DNA from: Theobroma cacao
Taxonomy: Eukaryota; Streptophyta; Magnoliopsida; Malvales; Malvaceae
Assembly (NCBI RefSeq): GCF_000208745.1
Contig: NC_030853.1
Coordinates: forward strand, 28,382,061-28,446,060
Reading direction: 5' to 3'
Length of the DNA: 64,000 nucleotides
Numbering within the stretch: position 1 is the stretch's first letter; each line of letters starts with the position of its first letter. A model generated the notes under the pieces. It saw nothing but the letters and a program-made list of their open reading frames with translations. It was not told the origin of the DNA and ran no database searches. Positions 1-13,100 of this stretch are shown piece by piece. The position numbers and the translations under genes are program-made.

Positions 1-127
1 AAATAATAAGAGGAATTACTTCTTGGGGTAGGGGGGGTGGGGATAGAAACAAAAACGAATTTTGAATACAAAATTAATTAAAATATCTTTAATCAAATCG
101 TTGATGTTGAAGGAGGCTTTTTTGTTT

Positions 128-1526
128 TCATCCAACGGTAGTCATCATTTTGACAAATTCTTCATAGTTAACCTGACCATCACCGTCCAAATCAGCTTCT
201 TTGATCATCTGCTCCACCTCTTCATCGGTTAACTTCTCACCAAGATTGATCATGACATGCCTCAGCTACACACAATCAAAGAAAATGGAAATTAATTAAT
301 TAATTTTTCTAATCTGGTTTAGATTCTTTTCAAACATAATAAAATAATTCAGATGCAAAACCCCAAATGCAATATATATTCATTGCATGCAAAAAAATAA
401 AAAATAAAAAACATTACAGCCTATCATCTAAATGGATGCCCACATGAAAAGTTACATGGACTAGGTGAAAACATGTGAAATACCCCCATAAAGAATTTCA
501 TTTTCTTTTTTGTTTTTTGGGGTTTGTGCAAATTCCAATGTAGAACATTGCAAAATAAAGATACTCAATATCTCTCATTTAACATATGATTTGTCTTGTG
601 TTAACCTTTGGTCATCTTTTCCAATTCTTTTTCTCTCTCTCTATTCCCTCACATGCCAGCTATCATGGATAGTCAATAGCAACGCCCCCCTTTGCTAGTT
701 GTATTTTTCATACTTTTCAATGTGAAAAGCAAAGCTAAAAGATGGAGGGTTGTAAACCCAAGTCAAAGTTTTCAATTGAATGCTTTAAGAGTTTCGGATT
801 GAATCCTTTAATATCAACAATTCTCTCATCGAATAAACCTTGGAAGAAAAAGAGAAAAGTTGGCTTAAATTGTACGACTTGCATTTAAGGGAAAAAGTGT
901 AAATAATGCATGGGAACCTGTTAATTTGGTTAAAAAAAGTGAAGAAAAAGATATCATAATTTACCTCAGTAGCTGAGATGTACCCATTTTGATCCTTGTC
1001 AAAAACTTTGAAAGCCTCTTTAAGTTCCTCCTCTGCATCAGTTTCCTGGTTTTTTGACACAGAACAAATATAATCTTTGTCAGTTCCTTCGCTAAATGCT
1101 AAACTTTTGTCTCTCGTTTTCCCGATTTCTAGTCATTTCTGTAGCTGCATATAATTAACAGGTAAATTGCTTATAGTATCAATTCATTTACCTTCATTTT
1201 CTTGGCCATCAAGTTCAGGAACTCAGCAAACTCAATGGTTCCATTCCCATCAGCGTCAACCTCACTTATCATGTCCTGGAGCTCTTCTTCCGTGGGATTT
1301 TGATCCAGGGATCGAATCACCGTGGCCAGTTCTTCCACAGTAATGCAACCTAATAAAACATGCAAAATATCATTAACAATAAGGACTGAAACAAAAAACT
1401 AGAATTATGCTGCATTTTAAGCATGAAGTGAAGAATAAACTCACCATCCCCGTCCTTGTCAAAGAGACAGAAGGCTTCTTTGAACTCAACAATTTGTTCT
1501 TCAGTTAGTATATCTCCCATGTTCAT
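128..1526 (-). CDS. CML11: Calmodulin-like protein, CML8/CML11 type
   Basis: Calcium sensor of 152 aa in four exons: 1445-1526, 1192-1349, 965-1045 and 128-265 (minus strand). All junctions are GT-AG and the phases close. Four EF-hand loops are visible at about residues 23-34 (DKDGDG, with Cys after it), 59-70 (DADGNG), 96-107 (DKDQNG) and 132-143 (DLDGDG), all with acidic ends, so all four probably bind Ca2+. The '[12 protein letters not shown]' linker and '[11 protein letters not shown]' are typical of plant CML8/CML11 rather than canonical calmodulin (149 aa). The first ATG of exon 1 gives MNMGDIL; a second in-frame Met lies two codons later. No CaaX or other C-terminal tail: it ends MMTTVG. 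It probably binds basic amphipathic helices of target proteins in cytosol or nucleus. CML11 rather than CML8 is chosen from gene order with AGG, ARFC1 and PKP1. Confidence 0.9.
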
Positions 1527-3600
1527 TTGTTTGGCTGCCTGGAAAGCTAAAGAAAGTTGGGAAGTTTGAGAGAGAGAGATGGAAGGAGAGAGTATGTGTG
1601 TATGTTGTTGAGTATAGCTCAAGCTTAGCTGGGTTTATGTAGAATTCCAATGAGGAGAAGTTTAAAGAAAATTTCTTAGTTAAAATTTTAATAAAAACTA
1701 AAAAGAGTTTAATAATCAAAGTCAAATCAACCCTATGACTTAAAATGGTTGTTACAGTGCTAATAGCTTTTCAGATTGCTCCCTCCACTCTCTAGCCGTC
1801 CAAGATTATGACCCTTTTTCCATTTCTTTAATTCTTTTTTTGGGTGAGATTAATGAACTTGTTAATTGCACTTCTCTTTGTATATTAGTGAATAAGATAT
1901 GGGGAATTAAAATTTTAAGACAGCTGTAGGGGTTTAATGTTTAGGAGACAAAACTACAAAAGCATTCAAAGTAAAAGACTGGAGGGAAGTATGGGACTAT
2001 GGGGAGATGTGTACACTGTTTCCATTACTATTTTTCAACCCCAGAAAGCACGCTGCGTTGCTTGCACGAGCCCATTGAGAGAAGTTTCAAAGGTTTACCC
2101 TCTTCTTTTTTCAACACGATAAGAAGAATCAAACGTGCTTTGGCGGTCCCCTTTTCTCCATCTTCTGGATATTTACTTGTCATTTAAGTTTGGGTTTGAG
2201 AAAAGATTATGAATGGTGGGATTTTGTCATTGTATAATTTAATGCAAGTAGGGATCTAAGGAAACTTAAGAGCGACAACCGGAGTCAATAAATAAAGAAA
2301 GGAGAGGAAACTATAAATGTGCATGGCTGTCCACGCGGTTTGGCTCAGCAAACCTTAGCTTTGAGTACGGTTGTACTCTTTGAAATTTGTGGCAAAGTGA
2401 GTAATAGAAAACTTGGGATATAATCTAAATGCTAATAAAATACTCTGCTTGGGCAAGGAGATCGACGCGAAATCAACACGTAAGAAATAAGCAGAGACAG
2501 AGACACAGTCTTGGTCGACAGTTTAGACTTTGATTCAACCTTCAAAGCCCATACTAGAAGATATATTAGGCATGGAGTTGACTGAGGAAAATTTGCGATT
2601 TTTCTGCCTATGCGTTCTGACTGAGTCGCCTTCCGCCGGGTAATCAATTAGCAGGCCTAGCCTTTAAATGTGTGCTTGATTAATGGTCTTGGTCGGTCAC
2701 GATTTGAAAACCCATTTTCATAGCCCAGTTGAAATTGAATGATCAGACATTCAAACTTGCAGAATGTTCAGGTCTCTGGCCTGTCTGAAGGGGACGGTTT
2801 CAGAGGCCCTGGCCACTGACCAAAATCCATGAACAGTATGACAAACAGTACGGGTCCTGTAGTGCAACTCTTCCAACAAAATCTTCAGCTGGTGAGGAGC
2901 TTCCCTTCCTGTCAAATATCTAGTGGTTTGTATCTCCTTGCAATTACTCTTATTATACTTCTGATATACTTGAATATCAATCAATGAAACCATCATGAGC
3001 CATACTGTATATAATTGTAGGTGATTTAACCCTGAACAGAGATGCATCGTCCAGCTGAAAACGAGGAACCCTGTATGTTGCAACTGACTTGTGTAATCAG
3101 TGAACTAAAAAAGACTCTTTGAAGGAAAATGCTATGAATGCTATGTGCACTCCAGCATTTCTCAAAAGAAGGTTCCATCATTACTTTTTATATTTTCCTT
3201 TATATAAACCCAGAAAAGGTTCACCAGCACAAGAGCAATCAGATCAGACAATGATCCTTATACAATTTCCTGCCCATTTCCTCAGAACGTATCTGTATCA
3301 GGATACAAAAGAAAAGGTTCCTCCTAGACAATCATTGAAACAGAAAGAGTTGACTTTTTTACAAGCGAAAAATTACATCTCGGGATCAGTTTTTTTTTTT
3401 TTTTTTTGGTGCAACACATACTGCTCTATTAAGGCAAAAGGTAGCTACAAAGTGAGGGTAAAGCTTCAATTTATTCTCCTAATTGGTTATCTCGCATGGC
3501 TAGTTACTAAATCTTGCAACGAGAAGCAAACGGCTATAACCAGTCAGATAAAGCAGTCACCAGCAGAAGAATTTGATCATCATTTTCCATTTCTCTCATT
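1527..3600. other. Intergenic region upstream of the CML gene and downstream of VTE3
   Basis: No supported gene. The part next to 1527 should hold the CML promoter and leader, with CT-rich sequence just upstream of the ATG on the minus strand. The part near 3600 should hold the VTE3 3' UTR. A poly-T run lies at about 3391-3406. Open frames here (for example minus strand 2751-3083) match no family I know. Confidence 0.5.
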
Positions 3601-5996
3601 TCATATAGGCTGGCCCTTTGGTACAATTTGATCTTTGAGCCACATGTAAATGGGAACCAGCACATAGTACGTTGCTGCTATTGCCCCAAGAACAAACCGC
3701 AAAAGGAACACAAAAGGATTAACAGGTTTCTGGACATCCTCTGCCTTTGGACCAAGCTGCAACAAGATTCATACCCCATCAGTACTACAGAAGGAACAAA
3801 ATCTAGTAAAGTTGAAGTTTATAAGATGTATAGAATACTTTTATTGCTAGTATTTGTTGTTTTCGTTTTCCCTGAGTAACTGAAGAAACTAAATCACACC
3901 GAGAAAACGACAGAAGGCACTGAAAACATAGAGATGCAAGATGGGCATAACTTAATAATCTAGATGGAAAGAACAAAAAGGATTAAGAAGCAGAGATGAG
4001 ATAAAAATCAGAACCATGATATCGAATTCCTAAGAAAATGTCTACCAATTCCCTCCTTTAATCAGCAGGGAAGAAGCAAGACTCTTAAATCTGAGAGCAG
4101 GAAGATGGAAAAGTGCAGACATATGGTAAAAGGTAGAGCAGAGATCTTAAATTTGAATATCAAAATGAGCTAATGAGTACAAAAAACCAAAATGTGAAGG
4201 AAGTACAGAAGTAGAAGAACAATAGTAGCTTCTTTTAGCTTGCTTTTTCTCTCCAAAACCTTCCATGCATAAATCTTAACAAATCCTTTGGCACCAATTT
4301 GAAATAAAAGGTGAAAAACGGGCCATCGCACGCTGTTATAAATGGCTAAGATGGTTTAAATAAGCTCAAAGCAAAAACTAGTAACCCCAAGTCTATATTC
4401 AGATATCCTCAGAGACAAATTATAAGATCTCAGGATGGGCTTATGAACCTCATAGCCAAAAACTTTCCAAAAAAATAGTTTGAATGATGCAGGATCTTAA
4501 TTCAAAATGGGGATGAACTTTTACTACTAATTGAAACCAATTCTTCAACAACCATATGAAAGGTATTCTAATCATTTATCAGTTAATCACCCATCCTAAG
4601 AAAAAATTTTCCAGGTAAATAACAACAGTACTAAATAGATTATGCAGTATGATTACTTTGAAGAAATAGTAAGCAAGCACAAGGAGTTGAATATTGGACT
4701 TTCAACTTTTTTATTTAACTATATAATGTAAACTTGAGGAAACCACATATACTAGCCACAAGAAATTCATTTCCAGATACACAAAAAATGAAAAGTATAC
4801 TACCTTAAGTGGAGAGTCTCCTGACAATGGCTTCACTCCAGTCACAGAGCAACCCATGATCAAGCCATGTCTCCGGACACCACGATACCATTTCGGACCA
4901 ATCCTTTTTAGTTTCACATCTTTAAAACCAGCCTTTTTAAACCACTCTATATACTCTTCCTCTTTCGGAAAGAGCATCCACATATCCGCAAAAAAGCGAG
5001 ACAACCAGAATGTTGGATACACAGGACCTATAATACAGGCTTTCCCTCCTATTTTCAATACCCTGTAAGCTTCCTTGATCCCACGCTGTGGGTCCGGCCA
5101 GTACTCAATACTGAGGAACGCAAAAAGAAAGCCACATATAATATCAGAGACAAACCTTACAAAGAACCTAGATTGAACATGCACCAATATATAATTGAAC
5201 ATCTAAAAAACTAAAAATATGAAAAGAATGCCATTGTTTAATGTAACAAATCTCTAAAGCTATATTCCTCAATTTCCCATTCAAAGCGTACAAATGACTA
5301 TCACTACCAAAAGTGCTCTAAAAGGAACCCAATTTTACAATTCTCCAAAAACTGCTTATAGACATAAAGATTATTTTGCATAACTGAAAAAATTATGGGA
5401 AATTTTTAATATAAGAACGGTAAAGGGAGATATTACCTCCCTGCAGACACATATCGATCAGCATAATCAGTAGGAAATGGGAGATCCTCCGCATCACCTT
5501 CAATTATCTTGCATTCCTTCAAAGGTTCCTTCTGCTTGGCCTTGGCAAGCTGGTGAGGTGATTGATCAAGAATTGTGACATTCTTGGCATCCACATGCTT
5601 CACTATGCCAAGAGTAGTAAACCCAGTTCCGCCCCCAACATCTACCACTGTCAAATTCCTAGCATAAAGATCAGCAGGCTCAAGCGCCTCATCTCGCATA
5701 TCCTCTGTCCAGTGACCAGGGTTTATGACATGATCATACACTATTGATAAAAACCTATAAAACCAAAACGCTTCTTTCTTGTGTTGTATGAACCTAGGCT
5801 GAGAAGCAGGCCTCGAGGATGATACACTGCATCTGGGTGCTAAGATTCTACTCGTTTGATTCTTGCTATAAGATAGTAAACCCTTCTGGGGCAAGCACCT
5901 AAAATGAAAATTTGACCCCACGAAGCCTAACCCTGTTGGGGCTGCTCCACTAATGAGCTTCAGATTTTCAGCTCCTGTAAGCATTGAAGAGGCCAT
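3601..5996 (-). CDS. VTE3: MPBQ/MSBQ methyltransferase, chloroplast inner envelope (VTE3)
   Basis: 2-methyl-6-phytyl-1,4-benzoquinol / 2-methyl-6-solanesyl-1,4-benzoquinol methyltransferase. It uses S-adenosylmethionine in the tocopherol and plastoquinone-9 pathways. Three exons (5437-5996, 4804-5110, 3601-3756) code for 340 aa; Arabidopsis VTE3 is about 338. Residues 1 to about 55 form a Ser/Arg-rich plastid transit peptide. 'RFIQHKKEAFWFYRFLSIVYDHVINPGHWT' starts the conserved part. The SAM motif I VVDVGGGTGFTT lies near residues 117-128, followed by ILDQSPHQL and a post-motif GDAEDLPFP. The last exon encodes one membrane anchor (about residues 304-328) before the conserved KDQIVPKGQPI end. 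The start at 5996 (MASSML) is chosen by family; upstream in-frame codons do not match it. Intron 2 is about 1.05 kb. The neighbour upstream, LESV, is on the same strand but unrelated in pathway. Confidence 0.95.
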
Positions 5997-6867
5997 GAAA
6001 TGATACAATTGTGAAAACCCCGATACACCAAAGCCCAAATACTGTGCTATCTCTCAGAGCATGTGATATTAATAATTCCACAGAAGGAAACCCTAACCCA
6101 ATTTTATCAAAATACAAACGTTGGAAAGTAAGAAAGAAAGGAAATAAAACTGCCTACAAATGTAAGTGAGAAAGGCTTGTGAGAAACGAAAGGGTACAGA
6201 AAAGGAAGGATTAAGAGCTACCCATTTCTGTATTAAACTGGAACCACACGGTATGGTGGTTGTGATACAGTGATTGCTGACTACTCAAAGAATACAGGCA
6301 ATGGGGGCCTCACATGAAACGACAGCGTGCTTGGCCCTTTCTTTGTCGTCGTCCTCCCACAGACCCCTTGAATCAAAACGAACCGTATCAAGGGTCAATA
6401 TCTTTGTCGTTGTCCGTTTCATTATTCTCAACTAATTGGCCATTTTCTTCACCATCAGTCATGAATTTCAATTATCTCTTTTTTAATTGTTCTTAATTGT
6501 TATCCCTCTTAGCCTCTAAGCTGAATCCAAGTAGCAGAAAGAAGCATTTGCAACTTAAGAAGCCTCTCTACAAGTCAAAACTTTCTGTCCCACTGCCCCA
6601 AATCTCTATCACGACTCTGGCATCAAACATTCAACTTCTCTTAAGTTCAGCTACATCATGAATTTAAGGAATCCTTGTGCTAAGTTCAGGACGGAAGCCG
6701 CTATGAGAAATATACGAACTTCAGCAATATATGTGTGATAAGGGATGCTATTATTTTTTCTTGTAAACACGAGATTCTGCGCGAGGAACAATTACTACTT
6801 ATTACATTTTAGGTTGGTATGAAAGATGTACATGCAATATATTTAAATGAACAAACAAATAAAAGAT
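5997..6867. other. Intergenic region between LESV and VTE3
   Basis: About 870 bp between two same-strand genes. It must hold the LESV 3' UTR and the VTE3 promoter and leader. No coding sequence is supported. Confidence 0.5.
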
Positions 6868-9800
6868 CTATGGTTCAGACATCTCAGATGGCTTCTTAAC
6901 CTCCCGAAGCTGCACGGAGTTGTCAAAGCAGTGATAGAAACCAAAGTGTGGGAATCTCTCATACCAAGTCTCCTGCTCCACATGGGTGTCCCAGTGCTCC
7001 CCACTACTACTCTTGCCATATTTGTGAACCCATCCAGAGCCATTGTGGTGCTCACCCCATGTGCGATTCCAGCGATCACCATGTTGCCCTTGCCACCATG
7101 TTTCCCCCTGCTTTACACCATGGCCATTGAGGTCAAAATGTTCATCCCATTTGTCACCCCATTTTGCCCACCCACCGCCTTCACAGCGCTCTGCCCATTT
7201 GTCTGTGTATTTCACGCTGCCACCATACCCATCATATTTTTCACCCCACCTGCCAAAGGTGCAAATTAAAAGATGTGATCAAACATGGAAAATCAAACTG
7301 GAAGAAAATAACATCTCCATAGATTGATCTTTAAATATGGCGATGTCTTCAAGCGTCCAGTTAAGCTGAGTAAAGAATGATTAGATCAAAAACATTGCTA
7401 TAGAACTGAGCTCAGTAGCCTCACAAAGAGGATCCAAAAGTAACCCCAAAAATCAATTCCTCTTGCCAACTCTTTACAGGGACAAGGATTTAAGCATTTG
7501 AAGAATTTATAGAGGACTTAACAGGTAACAATATCTACACGGATCAACAACTAAGAAAATGCTCTAGTAAGAAAATTATGACCAGTTCAAGATTGCCACC
7601 GTAATCAAATTCCAGACTGTAAAAACAGTGCAAGATTATATCTAAACTAGATATGAAGTTTAGTACCTTTCATGCCAAACATGGGCATGACCAGCCTCAA
7701 GGGGTGTGTTTGGGTCAATGCTGCACCACTTATGAGCCCATTTCTCAGATTTTCCAGATGCATCATAATGTTCCCACCATTTTTCTTGCCACTCCTCACC
7801 TTTTGCATTCTTTCCCCACTTATCAGCAGTTTTTTCAAGATGCACAAGCCCACCATCCTGCACCGATGAACACTTTTAGATTTTTTTCCTACTAACAAGT
7901 TTGCTTCAAACAAGATTCAGAACAAAAATATTTTTACATACTTCATTTTTTAGAACTGCTTTATAAAAAGAACCTAAAACTTATTAATGGCGCGATAATT
8001 CAGAGAAAACAACCGAGGGCACAAAAAACCTGTCATCAATAGCCTGTGAACTAGATATGAGATTCTCAAAAAAAGAGGTGTTTGTAAATGAACTAAAAAT
8101 AGATCAGTAAGAAAATAACTAGCTTACAAAAAATCTAATACTACCTCTTAACCTTATAATAAACGCTCCTTTTTCAGGTTTTGCTTAAGTTATACTTGAT
8201 GTTGTATCTAAATCCACATTTGAATCATTCACTAAAACCAACCCATGCTAAACTATGAAATCCAAATTTTAGTTATCCAGTTGTGAATGGACATATGAGC
8301 TAACCCTATAAGGGATTTGTCTCACATTCAGTTATCTTACTACAAATCTACAATATCCAATCCCAATCAGTCATTGTATGGGGTTCCACATATACTTACA
8401 TGGAGCCCAGATGGAATTTACACTCATGATTATGAATAGCTGAGATTTCATAGTTGTATCACAATTAATTATAGGTTATCAACCCCTAGAAGGTAAACTG
8501 AGAAAAGATGAAAGTGATGAGAAATGTATTAGTGTGCTTCATATATGCATGTTTTACTAACCTGCAACATTGATTCTCTCCAGTATTCGCTCCAAATATT
8601 CCCCAATGCATCACGTCCTGATTTCTCAGAACCAAGTTCCTTGTAATCAAACTCATCAGAAGCCTCCCAGAACTTCTCTTGCCACTCAACAGCTTGGTCA
8701 GAACTAACACCCCTGATCATTGTCCACCGGCAAATCACACCATCAGGTCTTTGCTCAATTCCTGTTTCTCTCCACCATCTCGTTCCATCTGGATGGACTC
8801 CTTGGGTTGATAATTCTTTGGCCTTATGAAGGGCGTCAGCTGCTTCTGCAGCATGTGCTGAAAATTCAACTTCAAGGTCATGTTCATCGTTTACAGAAGT
8901 CTTCTCTACAGCAATCTCAGATGCTTTTGTTTTATCAACCTCTATCAGTGATTGAAAAGGAGGAAGATTGCGGGTGGTCTCGTAAGCCTTACTCTCAAAA
9001 GGAATTGAGAGAAAACCAACAGACTGATCTTTCTCCAAAACCGGATTGCTCGATATTGGATACTCCAAAGTTTGTTTAGCAGTCTGCAAGCCATCCATAT
9101 CATCTGAAATCTCATCAGTACTTTGAGGAGGTGTCCAGGACCAAAAATCTGGACCAGGTGTCCCATTCCCAGAATTTCCCGACCTAGTAACAAAAATGCT
9201 CCCACTCTGATTTCCTGTTAAAATTAACATTCAATTTCCTATAACATTGCCTCATAAAACTGAACACAAAAAGAGTAAAACAATAATAATTTAACTACAG
9301 ACTGAACTCTGATGATCATTCCTCCTTTTGGTTCTGGTAAAACCATCAACAGACAACTGCTAAAATAAAAATAACAGACATGTTAATATCTTATTTCGAA
9401 TACTAGCAATTATAAAAGTGGGTAAAAACTTACTTCTACTTCTAAAGATTGAAAATATGTTGACTTCTGACTATAAAATGTGTACGTGTTGCTTCACATG
9501 GAAAAGTATATTTAGCCACATCCTTGATGAGTAAGCTTTGCATCTATTTTCTTTTCCTAGTTAAACATAGTTAATGCTTTCATTTACCGCTCAAAAAAGA
9601 TAAAAGCTTCTCAGATTCTTTTATTTGCTTCCAAGAAATGTCACTCCCTTTCAAAGAATTACATCGCCAAATAAAATAAAAGTAATAAAATAACTTTAAA
9701 CTTAAATCATTTATAAAGAAAAAAGAAAGCAAAATCGACAGAATAAATAACATTTTAAATTTCAAATTTAAAAATTTTAGTTCTCACCCTCTTCTTGAAC

Positions 9801-10274
9801 TGTGATTGTTCTGTCATTTTCGTTCTTGGAATCCTCCTTTTCCGAAGAAGAACCGTTCTCCTTGAGAATCGAGCGAGCCGCCGCAATTGCCGCCGCAGCA
9901 CGATCGATTACTTGCATTCTCTGAATCCGATCCCTTTCCTCCTTCGAAACTTCCAGAATCTTCTGGAACTCCTCGCTCTTCTTCTCGATAATCTCTTTAC
10001 TCTCATCATTACCGCCAACGCTATCATCGTCAATCTTAGCCAGATTATTTGCGAGTTTTTGAAACTCGGTTTCTTTCCTTTCCCTGTCCACCGCTTTCCT
10101 CCACATATCGAGGTACGAATCACCGCCATCGACGACTCTAACAACCGTCAGGTTTGTCCTGCTTCTTGTTCTTCCTTGATTAACAGTTTTTGGGGCGGAA
10201 ATGAGCGCATGCTTACGGTTGTGGGAAGGGAGGGGAGGGGAGGCGCGTGGAGTGGCTCGTGAGAGGGAAGCCAT
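6868..10274 (-). CDS. LESV: Plastid starch-binding protein LESV (LIKE EARLY STARVATION 1)
   Basis: Four exons (9788-10274, 8562-9214, 7667-7857, 6868-7249) join in phase to 570 aa. That is close to LESV (about 578, from memory) and longer than its paralogue ESV1 (about 426). ESV1 and LESV bind glucans and shape semicrystalline starch in plastids; LESV is linked to promoting the amylopectin phase transition. Residues 1-40 are a Ser/Arg/Pro-rich transit peptide. Residues about 50-165 are charged and helical (DMWRKAVDRERKETEF, then an Ala-rich AAAAIAAARSI). Then comes GPDFWSWTPP. The C-terminal half is rich in Trp and aromatic residues with a repeated W..KW.E[HK][YF]D..G pattern, which fits the family's stacked beta-strands that hold glucan chains. 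No enzyme active site is visible. The LESV rather than ESV1 call rests mainly on length. Confidence 0.85.
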
Positions 10275-11246
10275 TTTTCTGGGAGTTATGGAGAGTGAAG
10301 TGGAGTGGAAATGAAATGTGAGACTGAGACCGAAGATACAGACGTTGGGACTCTCTTCTGACACTTTTTTGAAGTTAGCGCGTGATTCAGTGAGATTTAC
10401 TCTCCTCCTCTTCCTTTTTCCTTTCCGGCTTTTTTTCTTTATTAATTTCGTGGCATTGAAGGAAAGTTCGGATGCGGTTTTCCCCGTGGTCGGTTCGCAC
10501 GCAACGGATTTACCTGTTTTTTAAAACTGTGAAAATGAAATTAGACACATATTTTCGACACGTGGCAGCGGTTGGGATTGCACTTTTATTAACGACAGAT
10601 TACAATTTCTTTTATTTGGGAAAGAAATTACTAACTACATAATATAACCTATAGTAGTATTTTATTTTATATGAAAATCGCGTTTATATTATTTGAAAAA
10701 TAATCATGGATTATATGAGAATTATTAACTGCTTTTAGCCTTTTATCAGAAAAAATTAATTGCACTTAATTTTTTTTTAATTTTGATGATATAGTAATTA
10801 ATTGCTTTTAGCTGATACAAATGTTTTTTGGTCGGGCTACTTTTTTTGGGCCAGAACTACACTTTCGTTCAAACAGAGCTATTCCAATTCTGAATCCACG
10901 ATCACATACCCAAGCCCATATGTCGGAAACTGGGCTTTATTTTTGAGGCTCAGATCTGTCAATTAGCTTCGGAATAGGATGATACACAAAGAAGCATCTG
11001 ATAATATCTCGGGTGCGAACATTAATTACTATACAGTAATATACTTCATCCAGTTTTTCTCATTTTGCTTTAGGAATTGTGTATCACTTCATTGACCTTG
11101 CTTGCATGTGTTGTCGCATGAACATTTATTTATTTTTATTTGAAAAAGAGATTTGAATATGATTGGTTCGACCATCAACATTTCATTTTTAAATACCTTG
11201 AAAAGTTGTCACAGAGATTTGAAACTGGGAATAGGCATAGTGTCAC
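10275..11246. promoter_or_regulatory. LESV upstream region with site II (GGGCC/GCCCA) motifs
   Basis: Immediately upstream of LESV on the minus strand. TCP-type site II motifs occur at about 10848 (tgggcc), 10913 (agccca) and 10931 (tgggct), with a partial one near 10834. Such motifs are common in promoters of plant housekeeping genes. They lie about 560-660 bp from the LESV start, so they may serve LESV or a lost plus-strand gene. Confidence 0.35.
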
Positions 11247-11508
11247 TTAACCCTGGATTTTACTTCTAGCTAGTAGCCGCCGCCATGGTGATAGTTCAAT
11301 GATCAGGATAGCAGCCGCATTGTTGGAATTCGTGGTTCTTCGCGAGATGGGAAATTTAGCTGTGCTTGATTTGAATGAACAAAATGGAAGGGACAGTTTG
11401 ATGAGGCTGACCGCCATGGACATGTTGTGCTCGAAAGAACAGATACTCTAAAGAAACCTTTCTAGTTTAAAGGAACAGAAAATCTAAAGGAAATTGACAT
11501 GTGTAAGA

Positions 11509-11644
11509 ACGTGGCAGTGCCTTGATACGTGCATCTCATGCAAGCTTGGGGACGTGGTCCGTGGAGTACGTGGAGGAGGACCAAGCATCCAAGTTCCAAG
11601 CCTAGTACACCTCCTAAAGGAATGGAATCGAATTCTTGTACGTG
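11509..11644. promoter_or_regulatory. Cluster of five ACGTG (ABRE/G-box-like) cores
   Basis: ACGTG cores occur at 11509, 11527, 11552, 11568 and 11640, all reading on the plus strand. This core is bound by bZIP (ABF/ABI5) and bHLH factors. No gene follows downstream, so any role is unclear. Confidence 0.3.
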
Positions 11645-11828
11645 ATGCGCGTTGCATGACATGACTATTTCACACTTTTACAAAAAGCAACCTTAGCTAA
11701 TTGTGAGCTTATTCCCGAAAGAAGGGCTAGAGTTAACTAAGGTTTGTTAATCAAAGTATACCAAAAGCAAAAAAAATCTAGTGAATTAGGCTTTATATTT
11801 ATTGCAATGAAATCATTGCAATAATAAG

Positions 11829-12262
11829 TAAATTAAGGGATAAAATACTCTAATTTTTTAAGTTTTTATCAAAATTTTAAACGAATTTATTAATTTTTAA
11901 AATAGATATTATGTTCAAAAGTGTAAACACCATTAATAAAAATTATAAAATAATTAAAATACTTCTTTTATTAATTTAAAAATTATTATCATATCTTAGT
12001 AGAGTCGATTGGTGCTTTTTATTTTTTTTAATTAATAAAAAGTATATATTAATAGTTTTAAAAATAATAAAAAATAAAATTATCATTTTAAAATTATCAC
12101 GTTATTAAATTAATAAAAACATTAACGATTAACTAACGATTGAACTTATGTATCCAACGTAATATATTTTTTTAAAATAAAGTGTCCGTTTCGAAAACTA
12201 ATAAATTAACTTGAAATTTCGATTAAAACTTAAAAAATAAGGTATTTTACCCTAAATTGAAC
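11829..12262. repeat. AT-rich foldback (MITE-like) element
   Basis: The left arm (about 11829-11910, starting near aattaagggataaaatac) reappears as its reverse complement on the right (about 12172-12262, ending near ggtattttaccctaaatt). Arms are about 80-90 bp with mismatches and enclose about 260 bp without coding capacity. A target duplication is not clear, so no superfamily is assigned. Confidence 0.6.
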
Positions 12263-13100
12263 TTATTAATTTGTACTATCAAATTACTTCATTAATGTTA
12301 TCAAAAAATTCAAACGACACATATATAAATTATTGCAATGAATGGCTATTTAAACTTTGTTCATCAATTTCTTTTCTTAGTTTATACAGTGATTACAGAC
12401 TTGATGGTTGACAGGGTTTAGGGCCACTAGCCTATTAAATTTCTTTAAGCGCTTGAACACTATTGGACATGGTATTTTTCTATCCCTCATGAATTAGGTA
12501 ATTATTTAAATAAATAAATCATTAAAAAGTAATTAAATAATATTTAAATTTGCCTTATAGCAATAATTATGGTCCCTTCCCTCTTTATTTTTTTATAAAT
12601 AAAAAATTTAGATCATTTCTCAATTTGTGTATGCCATCCTTAGGCATAAATCATACAATTTTTTTATGTATCGTTTCAATTTTATCAATTATACTCATTG
12701 GCACAACCCCTTTCCATAAGTTTCTTTGGACAAGAAATTAACAAGATTTTATAAAATACAATTTGAGTGAGAAAGATAAAGGTTTCACATATAATATAGT
12801 ATAATATAATATATGGGTTTGTAAGTAAAAATAAACAATAACTTTATAATTTTAAGTAGACTATTTAAAACTTGATTCAAACATCGTTTAATTTTGCCAA
12901 AATGACTTTGCCTTTGTCAAAGTATAAAAGTTTATTCTTTCCCCAAAAAATAGTATATAAATACTTTAGGATTAGTTACTTAGCTTCAAGTCATGATGAC
13001 ACTTACCAAAACAATTGAAATTAGAATATCGATTTTAGAATTGTTCAAACTTCCTACCATTGAATTAGATTAAATTCTACCAAATATTAAATAGCGACCA
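12263..13100. other. AT-rich intergenic DNA
   Basis: Low-complexity AT-rich DNA between the foldback element and the GC-richer island. No gene or clear element seen. Confidence 0.4.

Noticed and set aside
2751..3083. Minus-strand 110-codon ORF between VTE3 and the CML gene
   Set aside because: No recognisable domain, no splice partner and no start context; treated as chance.
3119..3631. Plus-strand 170-codon ORF
   Set aside because: It overlaps the VTE3 last exon on the other strand, includes a poly-T run, and matches no known family.
6847..7269. Plus-strand 140-codon ORF antisense to LESV
   Set aside because: It is a shadow of the Trp-rich LESV exon, whose codons avoid stops in reverse.
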